Positions 26,571 to 33,783 of a DNA stretch of 64,000 bases are shown here, piece after piece. The notes below the pieces were generated by a model. That model had not been told where the DNA came from. It saw only the letters and a program-made list of their open reading frames with translations, and ran no database searches. Position 1 is the first letter of the stretch, and the number at the start of each line of letters is the position of its first letter. The stretch is from Nisaea sp. (lineage in GTDB: Bacteria; Pseudomonadota; Alphaproteobacteria; Thalassobaculales; Thalassobaculaceae), in assembly GCF_034670185.1 (NCBI RefSeq), contig NZ_JAXMNY010000001.1, positions 248,001-312,000 of the forward strand, written 5' to 3'. Both the position numbers and the translations under genes were made by a program.

Positions 26571-26607
26571 AAAAGGGCCGGTTTGACCGGCCCTTTTTTG
26601 TTTTTTT
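26571..26607 (+). terminator. Strong rho-independent terminator after peroxiredoxin
   Basis: AAAAGGGCCGG and CCGGCCCTTTT form a perfect 11-base stem around TTTGA, followed by a long T-rich tract. It ends the peroxiredoxin transcript 17 bases after the stop codon. Confidence 0.92.
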
Positions 26608-26622
26608 GCATCATGATGGTGT

Positions 26623-26705
26623 CGTCACCTTGGCTAAGGCCGGGAGCCAGGAGATCATAAGGTGGAGCGCATGTTCTCTGGATACCGGCCTCCGCCGGTA
26701 TGACG
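26623..26705. repeat. Palindromic dispersed repeat, copy A
   Basis: This 83-base element begins CGTCA and ends TGACG. It has a central conserved part (GATCATAAGGT, then GCGCATGTTCTCTGG) and a right-hand CCGGCCTCCGCCGG hairpin. It aligns along its whole length with copy B at 27698-27782 with many base differences. Similar GGGAATGACG-ended palindromic elements are common in intergenic DNA of alphaproteobacteria. Confidence 0.65.
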
Positions 26706-26735
26706 ATCGAATAGATCTAGGTGAGGAGAAGAATT

Positions 26736-27680
26736 GTGAGCCAAATGAACCAGCCTATCCGCGCGGCAGCGGATTTCTCCGTCGGTTTCATCGGCCTCGG
26801 CGGCATGGGGCGCGGGGTGGTGAAGAACATGCTGGCCGGAGGTGCGGCGGTCTCGGTGCATGATCTTGACCCGGAGGCGGTGGCGCTGGCCGTCTCACAG
26901 GGCGCAAAGGCCGAGCCGGACCTGGCGGCGATGGCGGCAAGTGTTGACGTTCTTGGTATCTGCATCACCACGGCGGAGGCGGTCCAGAAACTCGCTCTCG
27001 GGCCGGGCGGCCTGCTCTCCCGAATGAAGAAGGGCGCGGTCTTTCTCGATCACACGACGGTTTCTCCTGATCATGTAGACAAGATGCGGGAGGCCTGCGC
27101 CGCGCGCGGTATCGATTATTGCGAGGCTCCGATGACCCGGACGCCGGTCCATGCGGACCGGGGCGAGGTTAATATCCTGTTCGGCGGGACGGCGGAATTG
27201 CTGGAGCGGCTTCGGCCGCTGTTCGAAACCTACGCCGAAAACATCTTCCATGTCGGCCCGGCAGGACATGCGATCCGCCTGAAATTGATCCACAATTACA
27301 TCGCTTTCGCCAATGTCGCCTCCTGGTGCGAGGGGTTCGCGCTCGCCGCCCGCGAAGGGCTCGACATGGACAAGGTGATCGGCATCATCTCGGCTGCCGG
27401 CGGCAAGTCCGGCATGATGGATCTCTATGGCGAAGCGACCCTGAAACGCGACTTCACGCCACTGATGTCGCTCGCCAACGCCCAGAAGGATGTTCGTTAT
27501 TACGCGCAATGGCTGGAGCAGGCTGGCCTGCCGGGCTTCATGGCGGAATCGGTACACCAGACCTATGCTCTGGCCTCTATCATGGGTTTCGAGGACGAAA
27601 GCTGCACGGCGGTAATCAAGGCTTATGAGAAACTGACCGGCGTTGAGGCCCGGTTGCCGGGTGTCCGGGAAGAAGAGTAA
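26736..27680 (+). CDS. NAD(P)-dependent beta-hydroxyacid dehydrogenase
   Basis: This 3-hydroxyisobutyrate/6-phosphogluconate dehydrogenase family enzyme has about 314 residues. It shows the N-terminal Rossmann motif GFIGLGGMGRGVVKNML, the substrate-binding DHTTVSPD and YCEAPMTRTPVHADRGE, and the catalytic Lys region GHAIRLKLIHNYIAF (Lys in place of the family's K-x-x-N-N helix). It would oxidise a small beta-hydroxy acid or reduce the semialdehyde. I chose the GTG at 26736 because GAGGAG precedes it by seven bases. The gene stands alone between two copies of the palindromic repeat. Confidence 0.87.
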   Translation: MSQMNQPIRAAADFSVGFIGLGGMGRGVVKNMLAGGAAVSVHDLDPEAVALAVSQGAKAEPDLAAMAASVDVLGICITTAEAVQKLALGPGGLLSRMKKGAVFLDHTTVSPDHVDKMREACAARGIDYCEAPMTRTPVHADRGEVNILFGGTAELLERLRPLFETYAENIFHVGPAGHAIRLKLIHNYIAFANVASWCEGFALAAREGLDMDKVIGIISAAGGKSGMMDLYGEATLKRDFTPLMSLANAQKDVRYYAQWLEQAGLPGFMAESVHQTYALASIMGFEDESCTAVIKAYEKLTGVEARLPGVREEE

Positions 27681-27697
27681 CCAGCACAACCCGAGAC

Positions 27698-27782
27698 CGT
27701 CATCCCGGCCAGAGAGCCGGGACCTAGGCGATCATAGGGTCGCGCCCATGTTCCCTAGGTCCCCGCGTGCGCGGGAATGACG
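27698..27782. repeat. Palindromic dispersed repeat, copy B
   Basis: This 85-base element starts CGTCATCCCGG and ends CGGGAATGACG, so its ends are inverted repeats. Inside, GGGACCTAGG and CCTAGGTCCC also pair. Copy A has the same order of blocks. Transcribed, either strand could fold into a long hairpin. Confidence 0.7.
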
Positions 27783-27880
27783 TTTGTGGGAGGAGGGCGC
27801 GGCGCGGGGAAACATCCTGCTCACGATAGTTTTTGCTGCATGCGGGGGCACAACAGACTAGGCCTCCCCTGTAGGGTTTT

Positions 27881-28903
27881 GTGGCGTCTTCCAATAAGGC
27901 GGAGATGATGGGGCAGGATAAGGCAGCAACGGACGGCGCGCGGGCGTTCTGGTCGCTCGGCGATGGCCGGGGCGAGATCAGGGCGGCGGCGCTCGCCGCG
28001 CCGGGGCCGGATGACGTGGTGGCGGAGACCGTCTATTCAGCGGTCAGCAAAGGCACGGAGAGTCTTGTCTTTCGGGGCGGTGTGCCGGAGTCCGAGTGGG
28101 GCCGCATGGCCTGCCCGTTCCAGGAAGGGCAGTTTCCGGGGCCGGTGAAATACGGTTATGCCGCCGTTGCCCGTGTCGTTGGCGGCACAGCGCTGGAGTC
28201 GGGAACGCTGATCTTCGCGCTTTATCCGCATCAGACCCGCTTCGTGTTACCTGCCGCCGCGGCTATCCCGGTGCCGGAAGGCGTAACGCCGGAGCGGGCC
28301 GTGCTGGCCGCAAATATGGAGACGGCGTTGAACGCGGTCTGGGATGCCGAAGTTGCACGCACCGGCCTGATTGCCGTCATCGGCGGCGGCATGGTCGGCT
28401 TGCTGACCGGCTATCTCGCCCACCGGTTCTGGGGGGCGGAGGTCTGGGTGTTCGATCCGGTGGAGAGCCGCGCCGCTATATGCGATGCGTTGGGGCTCCA
28501 CTACGCGGAGACGGGCGCGAAACCGGAGAAATTCAGCCTGCTTTTCCATGCCAGCGCGACCGAGGCCGGATTGCGCACGGCCCTTGAGCTTTCGGCTTTC
28601 GAAGCGACCATTGTCGAGCTGAGCTGGTACGGGGACCGGGAAGTCTCCCTGCCGCTGGGAGGGGCTTTCCATTCTCAACGCCTGACCATCAAGGCGTCCC
28701 AGGTCGGCGCTGTGGCGCCGTCCCGCCGGGAGCAGGCGCGGCATGCCCAGCGTCTGGCCGAGGCGCTCACCCTGCTGGACGATCCGGCGCTCGACGTTCT
28801 TATCACCGACGAGAGTCCCTTTGAGGCTTTGCCAAACGTGCTGGCGGAGCTTGTCTCCGGGGCACCGGAAACTCTCTGCCACCGCATCCGTTATTCTGAC
28901 TGA
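27881..28903 (+). CDS. MDR-family dehydrogenase lacking the usual zinc motif
   Basis: This medium-chain dehydrogenase/reductase fold protein has about 340 residues. The catalytic-domain start reads SAVSKGTESLVFRGG, as in BchC-like and related enzymes. The position of the classical GHE zinc motif reads KYGYAAVARV, so catalytic zinc is doubtful. The Rossmann motif is VIGGGMVGLLTGYLA. The start is GTG 27881 or an ATG at 27905/27908 near AAGGCGGAG. It is the first of four + genes; 13 bases separate it from the PTPS-fold gene. In this setting it may oxidise or reduce a side chain of the pathway product. Confidence 0.8.
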   Translation: MASSNKAEMMGQDKAATDGARAFWSLGDGRGEIRAAALAAPGPDDVVAETVYSAVSKGTESLVFRGGVPESEWGRMACPFQEGQFPGPVKYGYAAVARVVGGTALESGTLIFALYPHQTRFVLPAAAAIPVPEGVTPERAVLAANMETALNAVWDAEVARTGLIAVIGGGMVGLLTGYLAHRFWGAEVWVFDPVESRAAICDALGLHYAETGAKPEKFSLLFHASATEAGLRTALELSAFEATIVELSWYGDREVSLPLGGAFHSQRLTIKASQVGAVAPSRREQARHAQRLAEALTLLDDPALDVLITDESPFEALPNVLAELVSGAPETLCHRIRYSD

Positions 28904-28916
28904 CCGGAGTTTTTCA

Positions 28917-29315
28917 ATGTACGCACTCACCGTTCGCGACCACGTCATGATCGCGCACAGCTTCAATTCTGAAACTTTCGGGCCGGCCCAGCGGCTGCAC
29001 GGCGCGACCTATGTGATCGATGTGGAGTTCCGCCGCGCCGCGCTGGACGAGGATAATCTGGTGGTCGATATCGGCGCCGCTTCGGAGCGGCTGAAGGAGG
29101 TGCTGGAGCCGCTCGGCTACCGCAATCTGGACGATCTGCCGGAATTCGCCGGTGAGAACACAACGACCGAATTCCTGGCCCGGCACATCTTTGACCGGAT
29201 GGCCGGAGCCATCGAGGCGGGAGAGCTTGGTGAGGGTGCGAAGGAGCTCGCTTCCATGAAGGTGACTTTGCACGAGTCCCACATCGCCTGGGCCTCCTAT
29301 GAGGGGGCGCTGTGA
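28917..29315 (+). CDS. PTPS/QueD-fold protein lacking key catalytic residues
   Basis: The 132-residue product has the 6-pyruvoyl-tetrahydropterin/6-carboxytetrahydropterin synthase fold: VMIAHSFNSETFGPAQRLHG at the N terminus, NLVVDIGAASERLKEVLEPL, ENTTTEFLARHIFDRM and the purine-anchoring Glu in VTLHESHIAWASYEG. Normal enzymes act on dihydroneopterin triphosphate with three zinc His, a Cys, and an Asp-His pair. By eye, His14 and His28 are kept, but the HGH motif is HGA (Ala30), the Cys is Ala24, and the LDH catalytic motif is LGY (Gly67, Tyr68). It may bind a pterin-like ligand or do different chemistry. Its stop overlaps the next start as GTGA. Confidence 0.85.
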   Translation: MYALTVRDHVMIAHSFNSETFGPAQRLHGATYVIDVEFRRAALDEDNLVVDIGAASERLKEVLEPLGYRNLDDLPEFAGENTTTEFLARHIFDRMAGAIEAGELGEGAKELASMKVTLHESHIAWASYEGAL

Positions 29316-30391
29316 GCGCGGATCCTTTCAAAGGCTCGGAGCCGCCGGTTCATTTCATCGTGCCGGGTCCTCTGGAGACGCTGACCGGCGGGTTTATCTA
29401 CGACCGGCACATGGTGGAGGGGCTGGAGGCAGCCGGACGCCTTGGCATGGTGCACGAGCTGGATGGCAATTTTCCAAGGGCGGCCCCGTACGACGTTGCG
29501 GCCGGTGCGGCGGTGCTCTCCGGCTTGCCGGACCGGGTGCGCTGCGTCATTGACGGACTTGCCCTGACAGCTCTCGGGCAGGCGGTTTTCCAGCATGCGC
29601 CGAGGCTCGATATCGTGGCCATGATCCACCATCCACTGGCTGACGAAACGGGTCTCAGCGAGGCGGAACAGACAGCGTTCTTCCAGGCGGAGAAAGCCGT
29701 GTTGCAGGAAGTGGCGAGGATCGTCGTTTCCAGCCGCCGGACGGCCGAACGACTTGCCGATTTCGGCGTGCATCCATCTTCTGTCCATGTGGTTGAGCCC
29801 GGCATCGCCGATTGGGCGTCGTCGGTTGAGAGCAAGCCGGCGGAGGGACCGCTGCGCATTCTCTCGGTCGGCACGATGACCCGGCGTAAGGGGCATGACA
29901 TTGCATTGAAGGCTCTCGCCGATTGCCGGGATCTCGACTGGCAGTTCGATATCGTCGGTGGCGCCCGCGACCCTGATCACGCGGCGGAACTGGCGGCGCT
30001 TGTTGGTGAGCTGGAACTGGATGATCGAGTGTCTTTGCACGGTGAGATCCCGGAACAGGATCTGGTGCGCATGCATGCGGCGTCCGGCCTTTTCCTCTCG
30101 GCGTCTCACCATGAGGGGTTCGGCATGGCGCTTGCCGATGCGGTCGCCGCTGGTCTGCCGGTGCTGACAACTGAGGCAAGTGCAGTCGCAGCCTCTGTGC
30201 GCGAGGCCGCGCAACTGGTTCCTGCAGGTGAGGTTGCACTCCTCTCGGAAGCGCTCCGGGGGCTGCTGCAGGACCCCGCTGCCAGACAGGAGCTGGCGAG
30301 CCGGTCCCGTGCTGCGGCTATGAAACTCTCTGACTGGGAATGTGCTGCGGCGGCATTCCAGCGGGCAGTGGATGGGGTGATCCTGCAGTGA
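29312..30391 (+). CDS. GT4-family glycosyltransferase
   Basis: This GT-B fold glycosyltransferase of about 359 residues has an acceptor-binding N half beginning VHFIVPGPLETLTGGFIYDRH and a nucleotide-sugar C half with ILSVGTMTRRKGHDIALKAL and ASHHEGFGMALADAVAAGLP. The family's E-x7-E reads E-x7-D. It starts with GTG in a GTGA overlap with the PTPS-fold gene and ends in the same kind of overlap with the methyltransferase, so tight coupling is expected. The likely role is to add a sugar to the product of this cluster or to a lipid; the acceptor is unknown. Confidence 0.88.
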   Translation: MSADPFKGSEPPVHFIVPGPLETLTGGFIYDRHMVEGLEAAGRLGMVHELDGNFPRAAPYDVAAGAAVLSGLPDRVRCVIDGLALTALGQAVFQHAPRLDIVAMIHHPLADETGLSEAEQTAFFQAEKAVLQEVARIVVSSRRTAERLADFGVHPSSVHVVEPGIADWASSVESKPAEGPLRILSVGTMTRRKGHDIALKALADCRDLDWQFDIVGGARDPDHAAELAALVGELELDDRVSLHGEIPEQDLVRMHAASGLFLSASHHEGFGMALADAVAAGLPVLTTEASAVAASVREAAQLVPAGEVALLSEALRGLLQDPAARQELASRSRAAAMKLSDWECAAAAFQRAVDGVILQ

Positions 30392-31200
30392 GCGGGTTCT
30401 CGGACACCTGGCTCAGTGCCCGCGCGGCCTGGGACGGACCGGCCCGGAACCGGACGGTTCAGGGCGCACTGGTCGACTGGACCCGCAAACGTGCGCTGGA
30501 CGGGCCACGTCTGCGGATCGTCGATCTCGGGGCGGGGAACGGAAACAACCAGCGCCACCTCGCGCCATTGTTCATGCAGCCGGTGGATTGGGTTCTGATC
30601 GACAGCGATCGGGATTTGCTGACCATTGCAGGGCGGACGGCTCTTCTGAAAGATGATGACACGCTGATTACCGACGTGTCGGACCTGGCGAGCGCGGACC
30701 TGGCAAAGCTCATCGCCGGGGCCGATCTTGTCACGGCGTCGGCCTTGTTCGATCTGGTCGCGCAGGGCTGGCTGGACCGTCTGCTCAATGCTCTGGTGGA
30801 CGAGGGAGCTGCCCTGCTAGCCGTCCTGACCTATGACGGACGGATCGAGGCTGGCGCGGGTGACGATGGCGTGCTGGCGGTTGTCAGGGATCTGGTCAAC
30901 AAGCATCAACGGACGGACAAGGGGTTTGGCCCTGCGCTTGGACCTGGCGCGCCGGAGGCGTTGTCCGCCGGTCTCGAAGCGCGTGCGTACGACGTACGGG
31001 AAGGGCAGAGCGACTGGATCGTCAGTGCAGAAGATCCGGGGGCATCCGCGCTAGTCGGCGGCTGGGCGGAAGCCGCGTCCGAACTAGCGCCGGAGCGGAC
31101 CGATCAGCTTGCGGCCTGGGCGGAGGACTTGCTTGCGCGCCCGGCTTTATCCATCCGTGTCGGCCATTGCGACCACTTCGCCACACCGCGGGCTAGCTGA
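30388..31200 (+). CDS. SAM-dependent methyltransferase
   Basis: This class I methyltransferase of 270 residues has the SAM-binding motif I VDLGAGNGNNQRHLAPLF, an acidic motif II (DWVLIDSDRDLL) and a later segment LVTASALFDLVAQGWLDRLL. The start is GTG 30388 within a GTGA overlap with the glycosyltransferase stop. Its C-terminal codons overlap the 3' end of the convergent RibD-like gene by eight bases. It is probably the tailoring methylase of the cluster; target atom and molecule are not evident. Confidence 0.85.
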   Translation: MSGFSDTWLSARAAWDGPARNRTVQGALVDWTRKRALDGPRLRIVDLGAGNGNNQRHLAPLFMQPVDWVLIDSDRDLLTIAGRTALLKDDDTLITDVSDLASADLAKLIAGADLVTASALFDLVAQGWLDRLLNALVDEGAALLAVLTYDGRIEAGAGDDGVLAVVRDLVNKHQRTDKGFGPALGPGAPEALSAGLEARAYDVREGQSDWIVSAEDPGASALVGGWAEAASELAPERTDQLAAWAEDLLARPALSIRVGHCDHFATPRAS

Positions 31201-31945
31201 GGCGGCAATCGAACAGGGTGTCCACGCCGAGCGCATATGTGCGGGTCTCGAAACGCCGTGCGCTCGCGAGTGTTTCGATTTCCGGCAGGTCAAGGCCGGG
31301 GCGGCCGGAGCCGATCAGCATGGGAGCGACGGCGATGTGAAGCCGGTCGATCAGGCCGGCGGTCATAAAGCGCGAAATCGTATTGCCGCCTCCTTCGATC
31401 AGGATTGTGCGCAGACCCTTTTTACGAAGCTGTTCCAGAAGCAGGTTCGGAGAGACCTGTTCGGCGTCGCCTTCCGGGGTAAGAACGGAGCAGTGTGGCG
31501 GCAGGCCGGATACATTGCGGCTGGTTACCAGCAAAGTTTCGGCGTCGGGCTCCGCCAGCAAGGCGTGATCCGTCGGCACGCGCCTGTTCGGATCGATTAC
31601 CACACGGATCGGGTTTGGTCCGGAGACGCGTCGGGTCGTCAATCGGGGATTGTCCAGCGCGGCAGTGCTGGCGCCAACAATGACCGCGTCGGCGATGGCT
31701 CGAAGGCGGTGCAGATGGTCGAGACTCTCGGGGCCATTGATGTAGTGGGAATGCCCGCTGGCCGTGGCGATCCTGCCATCAAGACTCTGGCCGATCTGGG
31801 CGATGACGAGGGGCCGCTCTATGCAGTCCCTGGCAAGATCGTGGTAAAGCCTCCAGGGCACTCTAACGCTATCTGGTGCGTCCGCAGCGTCCGTGCCGTT
31901 CTCCTTGCCGAGCAAGGCGAGGATGCTGGACCAGTCACCGCTCAT
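31193..31945 (-). CDS. RibD C-terminal-type (DHFR-fold) reductase
   Basis: The 250-residue protein contains the NADPH-dependent reductase domain of RibD: PLVIAQIGQSLDGRIATASG, DAVIVGASTAALDNPRLTTR, RVVIDPNRRVP, ILIEGGGNTISRFM and IAVAPMLIGSGRPGL. The zinc deaminase domain of RibD is absent; instead there is a 45-residue N-terminal extension. Stand-alone members reduce 2,5-diamino-6-ribosylamino-pyrimidinone phosphate in archaea and fungi (ArfC/Rib7 type). It follows the creatininase gene with an ATGA overlap, so the two work together. Confidence 0.88.
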   Translation of the reverse strand: MSGDWSSILALLGKENGTDAADAPDSVRVPWRLYHDLARDCIERPLVIAQIGQSLDGRIATASGHSHYINGPESLDHLHRLRAIADAVIVGASTAALDNPRLTTRRVSGPNPIRVVIDPNRRVPTDHALLAEPDAETLLVTSRNVSGLPPHCSVLTPEGDAEQVSPNLLLEQLRKKGLRTILIEGGGNTISRFMTAGLIDRLHIAVAPMLIGSGRPGLDLPEIETLASARRFETRTYALGVDTLFDCRLS

Positions 31946-32748
31946 GGCGTTGCGCCGAAGATTTCACCCTCAGCCAGCGGCCAGTCCGCAACATCGACGA
32001 TCAGTTCGGCAAGCTGGGTTGCATAGGCGGCGAGCAGGGCCGTGCCCTGTTCCGCTGTGGCCCGGCTGGCATTGCCGGTCGCACCGGCCGGGTTCAGATC
32101 CTCGGCATTCCAGGCGTAGCCTCCGGCACCGCTGAGGCCGAGACGCCGCGCCGTGCGGGCATGCGCGGCCGCTTTGTTCGGAAAATCCGTGATCTGGTCC
32201 TGACGCACCAGATCCGGGTGTAGCGCCAGCATCAGGGCGGTTTCGATCTGGCCGCCATGCAGGCCGAAGGCCTGTTCGTCTTCGGCGATCAGGTCTGGCG
32301 GCAGGTCGAAGCGGAAGCTGTTCGCCCGCACGGCCAGCATGTCTGCTTCGGTGCGGAGCCGTTGTGTCACCAGATCAACGATCTGGGGCTGGCCACCATG
32401 GCTGTTCAGGATGATCAGCTTGCGCAAACCCGCCGCGGCGACGGACAGGCCTATTTCCGTCCAGGAGGCGAGCAGGGTTTCGGTTTCATGGGAAAGCGTG
32501 CCGGCAAAGCTCATATGTTCCGGGCTAAGGCCGACAGACTGGGAGGGGAGCTGGAGCAGATTGATATCCGGTGCAACCCGTTCGGCGGCCGCCGCGAGGA
32601 TGCCTTCGCTAATCAGGATATCGGTCGCCAGCGGCAGATGCGGGCCGTGTTGCTCGATAGCGCCCACGGGGAGCACTGCGACGGTGCGCGCCGGATTGAG
32701 TGCTGCGACATCAACAGTGGTCAGATGTCCCCACGTCCTGATTGGCAT
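31942..32748 (-). CDS. Creatininase-family amidohydrolase
   Basis: This is a metal-dependent amidohydrolase of about 268 residues. The metal-binding sites are visible: VGAIEQHGPHLPLATD near the N terminus, NSHGGQ, and HGGQIETALML. The family includes creatininase, MftE of mycofactocin synthesis and the archaeal FAPy deformylase ArfB, which removes formate from a GTP-derived pyrimidine. Being coupled to a RibD-C reductase makes an ArfB-like deformylase role attractive, but this is inference. The ATG at 32748 is chosen because the fold begins there; the frame is open to 32829 with poor coding character. Confidence 0.85.
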   Translation of the reverse strand: MPIRTWGHLTTVDVAALNPARTVAVLPVGAIEQHGPHLPLATDILISEGILAAAAERVAPDINLLQLPSQSVGLSPEHMSFAGTLSHETETLLASWTEIGLSVAAAGLRKLIILNSHGGQPQIVDLVTQRLRTEADMLAVRANSFRFDLPPDLIAEDEQAFGLHGGQIETALMLALHPDLVRQDQITDFPNKAAAHARTARRLGLSGAGGYAWNAEDLNPAGATGNASRATAEQGTALLAAYATQLAELIVDVADWPLAEGEIFGATP

Positions 32749-33137
32749 CCTGTTGAAATTCCGGCTGTTTCGGCTGTGATGATGGTTAGAGCACATACTG
32801 CCGGGACTGGTCCTGTCAAGTCGATGCACGGCAGCGTGATTCAGCGTTTGTCATATATATGAAGCTGAACCGTCACGATCCAGAAGCAAAAGAGTCAAAT
32901 AAAAGAATATTCGATTTGTATATTTACTAATTATGGGTAGTAAAAAGTAAATAATAATCCGTTATATTGTTGGTCGCGTGAATGGATGTTGAGTTCATGG
33001 CGTTGTTATTGGCATGTCTTGGCACGGCAGGCGTTGGAAAAATGTTAAGCTCACCTTTCCTTGCGGGAGCATTTCTAGGCGTTCGGCGCCGCTGACGGGC
33101 ATCAGGCCCGGCATCAGCGCTGCATGGTAGGGGACAC
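32749..33137. other. Intergenic region with a strongly AT-rich patch
   Basis: About 390 bases without a credible gene, between two - strand genes. From about 32880 to 32965 the DNA is very AT-rich, unlike the surrounding high-GC sequence, and contains TATA-like strings and poly-A stretches. It probably holds the promoter of the creatininase/RibD-like pair. I see no hairpin with a T run. Confidence 0.6.
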
Positions 33138-33782
33138 CTAGTGCTTGTCGCAGGCTGGCGGCTCAAGCCCCTGGTTTTCCGCGCCGTGAATGCGGACCAG
33201 AATTCGCCGCGGCAAACTGCGCTGCTGGCGACTGCGCAGCTTCTCGTCTCGGCTGCGGCCGAGAGGTTTCGCCTCCAACGGGTCTGCGCTGTCGGCATCC
33301 TTGGTCCTGATGCCCAGGCCGAGATCGTCGAACCCGATCAGATGCAGGGCCCAGCCTTCCTTCCGCCAGGTGATCCGAGCCTCTGCCGGTGTGGCCTGCG
33401 GTGGCAGACAGGTCTCGTCCGGCTCTCCTAATGTGGTGACCAGGTTGTTTTGAATATCTCCAGCGCTTTGCCTTGTTGCGGCCGCATGCCGTCGTTCGAG
33501 CAGGATTTGCTGCAAAGTCTCGGCATGATCGAATTGCAGATAGATGCGGAAGCTGGAGGCGAACGCCTCGGCTTCAGGCACGACCAGCAGGCCTCTCAGT
33601 CGGCCGAAATCAACGCCGGGAACCAGTCGCTCAGCTTGTGGCATGGCATTGGCTGCATCGCTCACCGTCATCCCGAAGGTAAGGCGCGAGAGGGGCGGCG
33701 GCAGTCCCGGGCCCTCGGCTGCTGTGGGCTGGCTCGCCATGATCAGTGCGAGAGACAGAAGCGCGGCGGCAACCGGCCGCAT
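33138..33782 (-). CDS. Secreted hypothetical protein
   Basis: I do not recognise a family. The 214-residue product has a clear signal peptide (VAAALLSLALIMASQPTAAEG). The mature domain starts LSRLTFGMTVSDAANAMP, and the FGMT...A..M pattern resembles small periplasmic domains of unknown function. The C terminus is basic and Arg/Gln-rich. Its ATG is one base after the stop of the UbiH-like gene, so the two are cotranscribed. Confidence 0.72.
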   Translation of the reverse strand: MRPVAAALLSLALIMASQPTAAEGPGLPPPLSRLTFGMTVSDAANAMPQAERLVPGVDFGRLRGLLVVPEAEAFASSFRIYLQFDHAETLQQILLERRHAAATRQSAGDIQNNLVTTLGEPDETCLPPQATPAEARITWRKEGWALHLIGFDDLGLGIRTKDADSADPLEAKPLGRSRDEKLRSRQQRSLPRRILVRIHGAENQGLEPPACDKH

Positions 33783-33783
33783 C

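Noticed and set aside
31193..32748. Riboflavin biosynthesis operon
   Set aside because: Only a RibD-C-type reductase is present; RibA, RibB, RibE, RibH and the deaminase domain are absent, so a normal rib operon is not supported.
32927..33298. Small - strand open frame across the AT-rich intergenic region
   Set aside because: Changes composition half-way, overlaps the secreted hypothetical gene in another frame and has no ribosome site.
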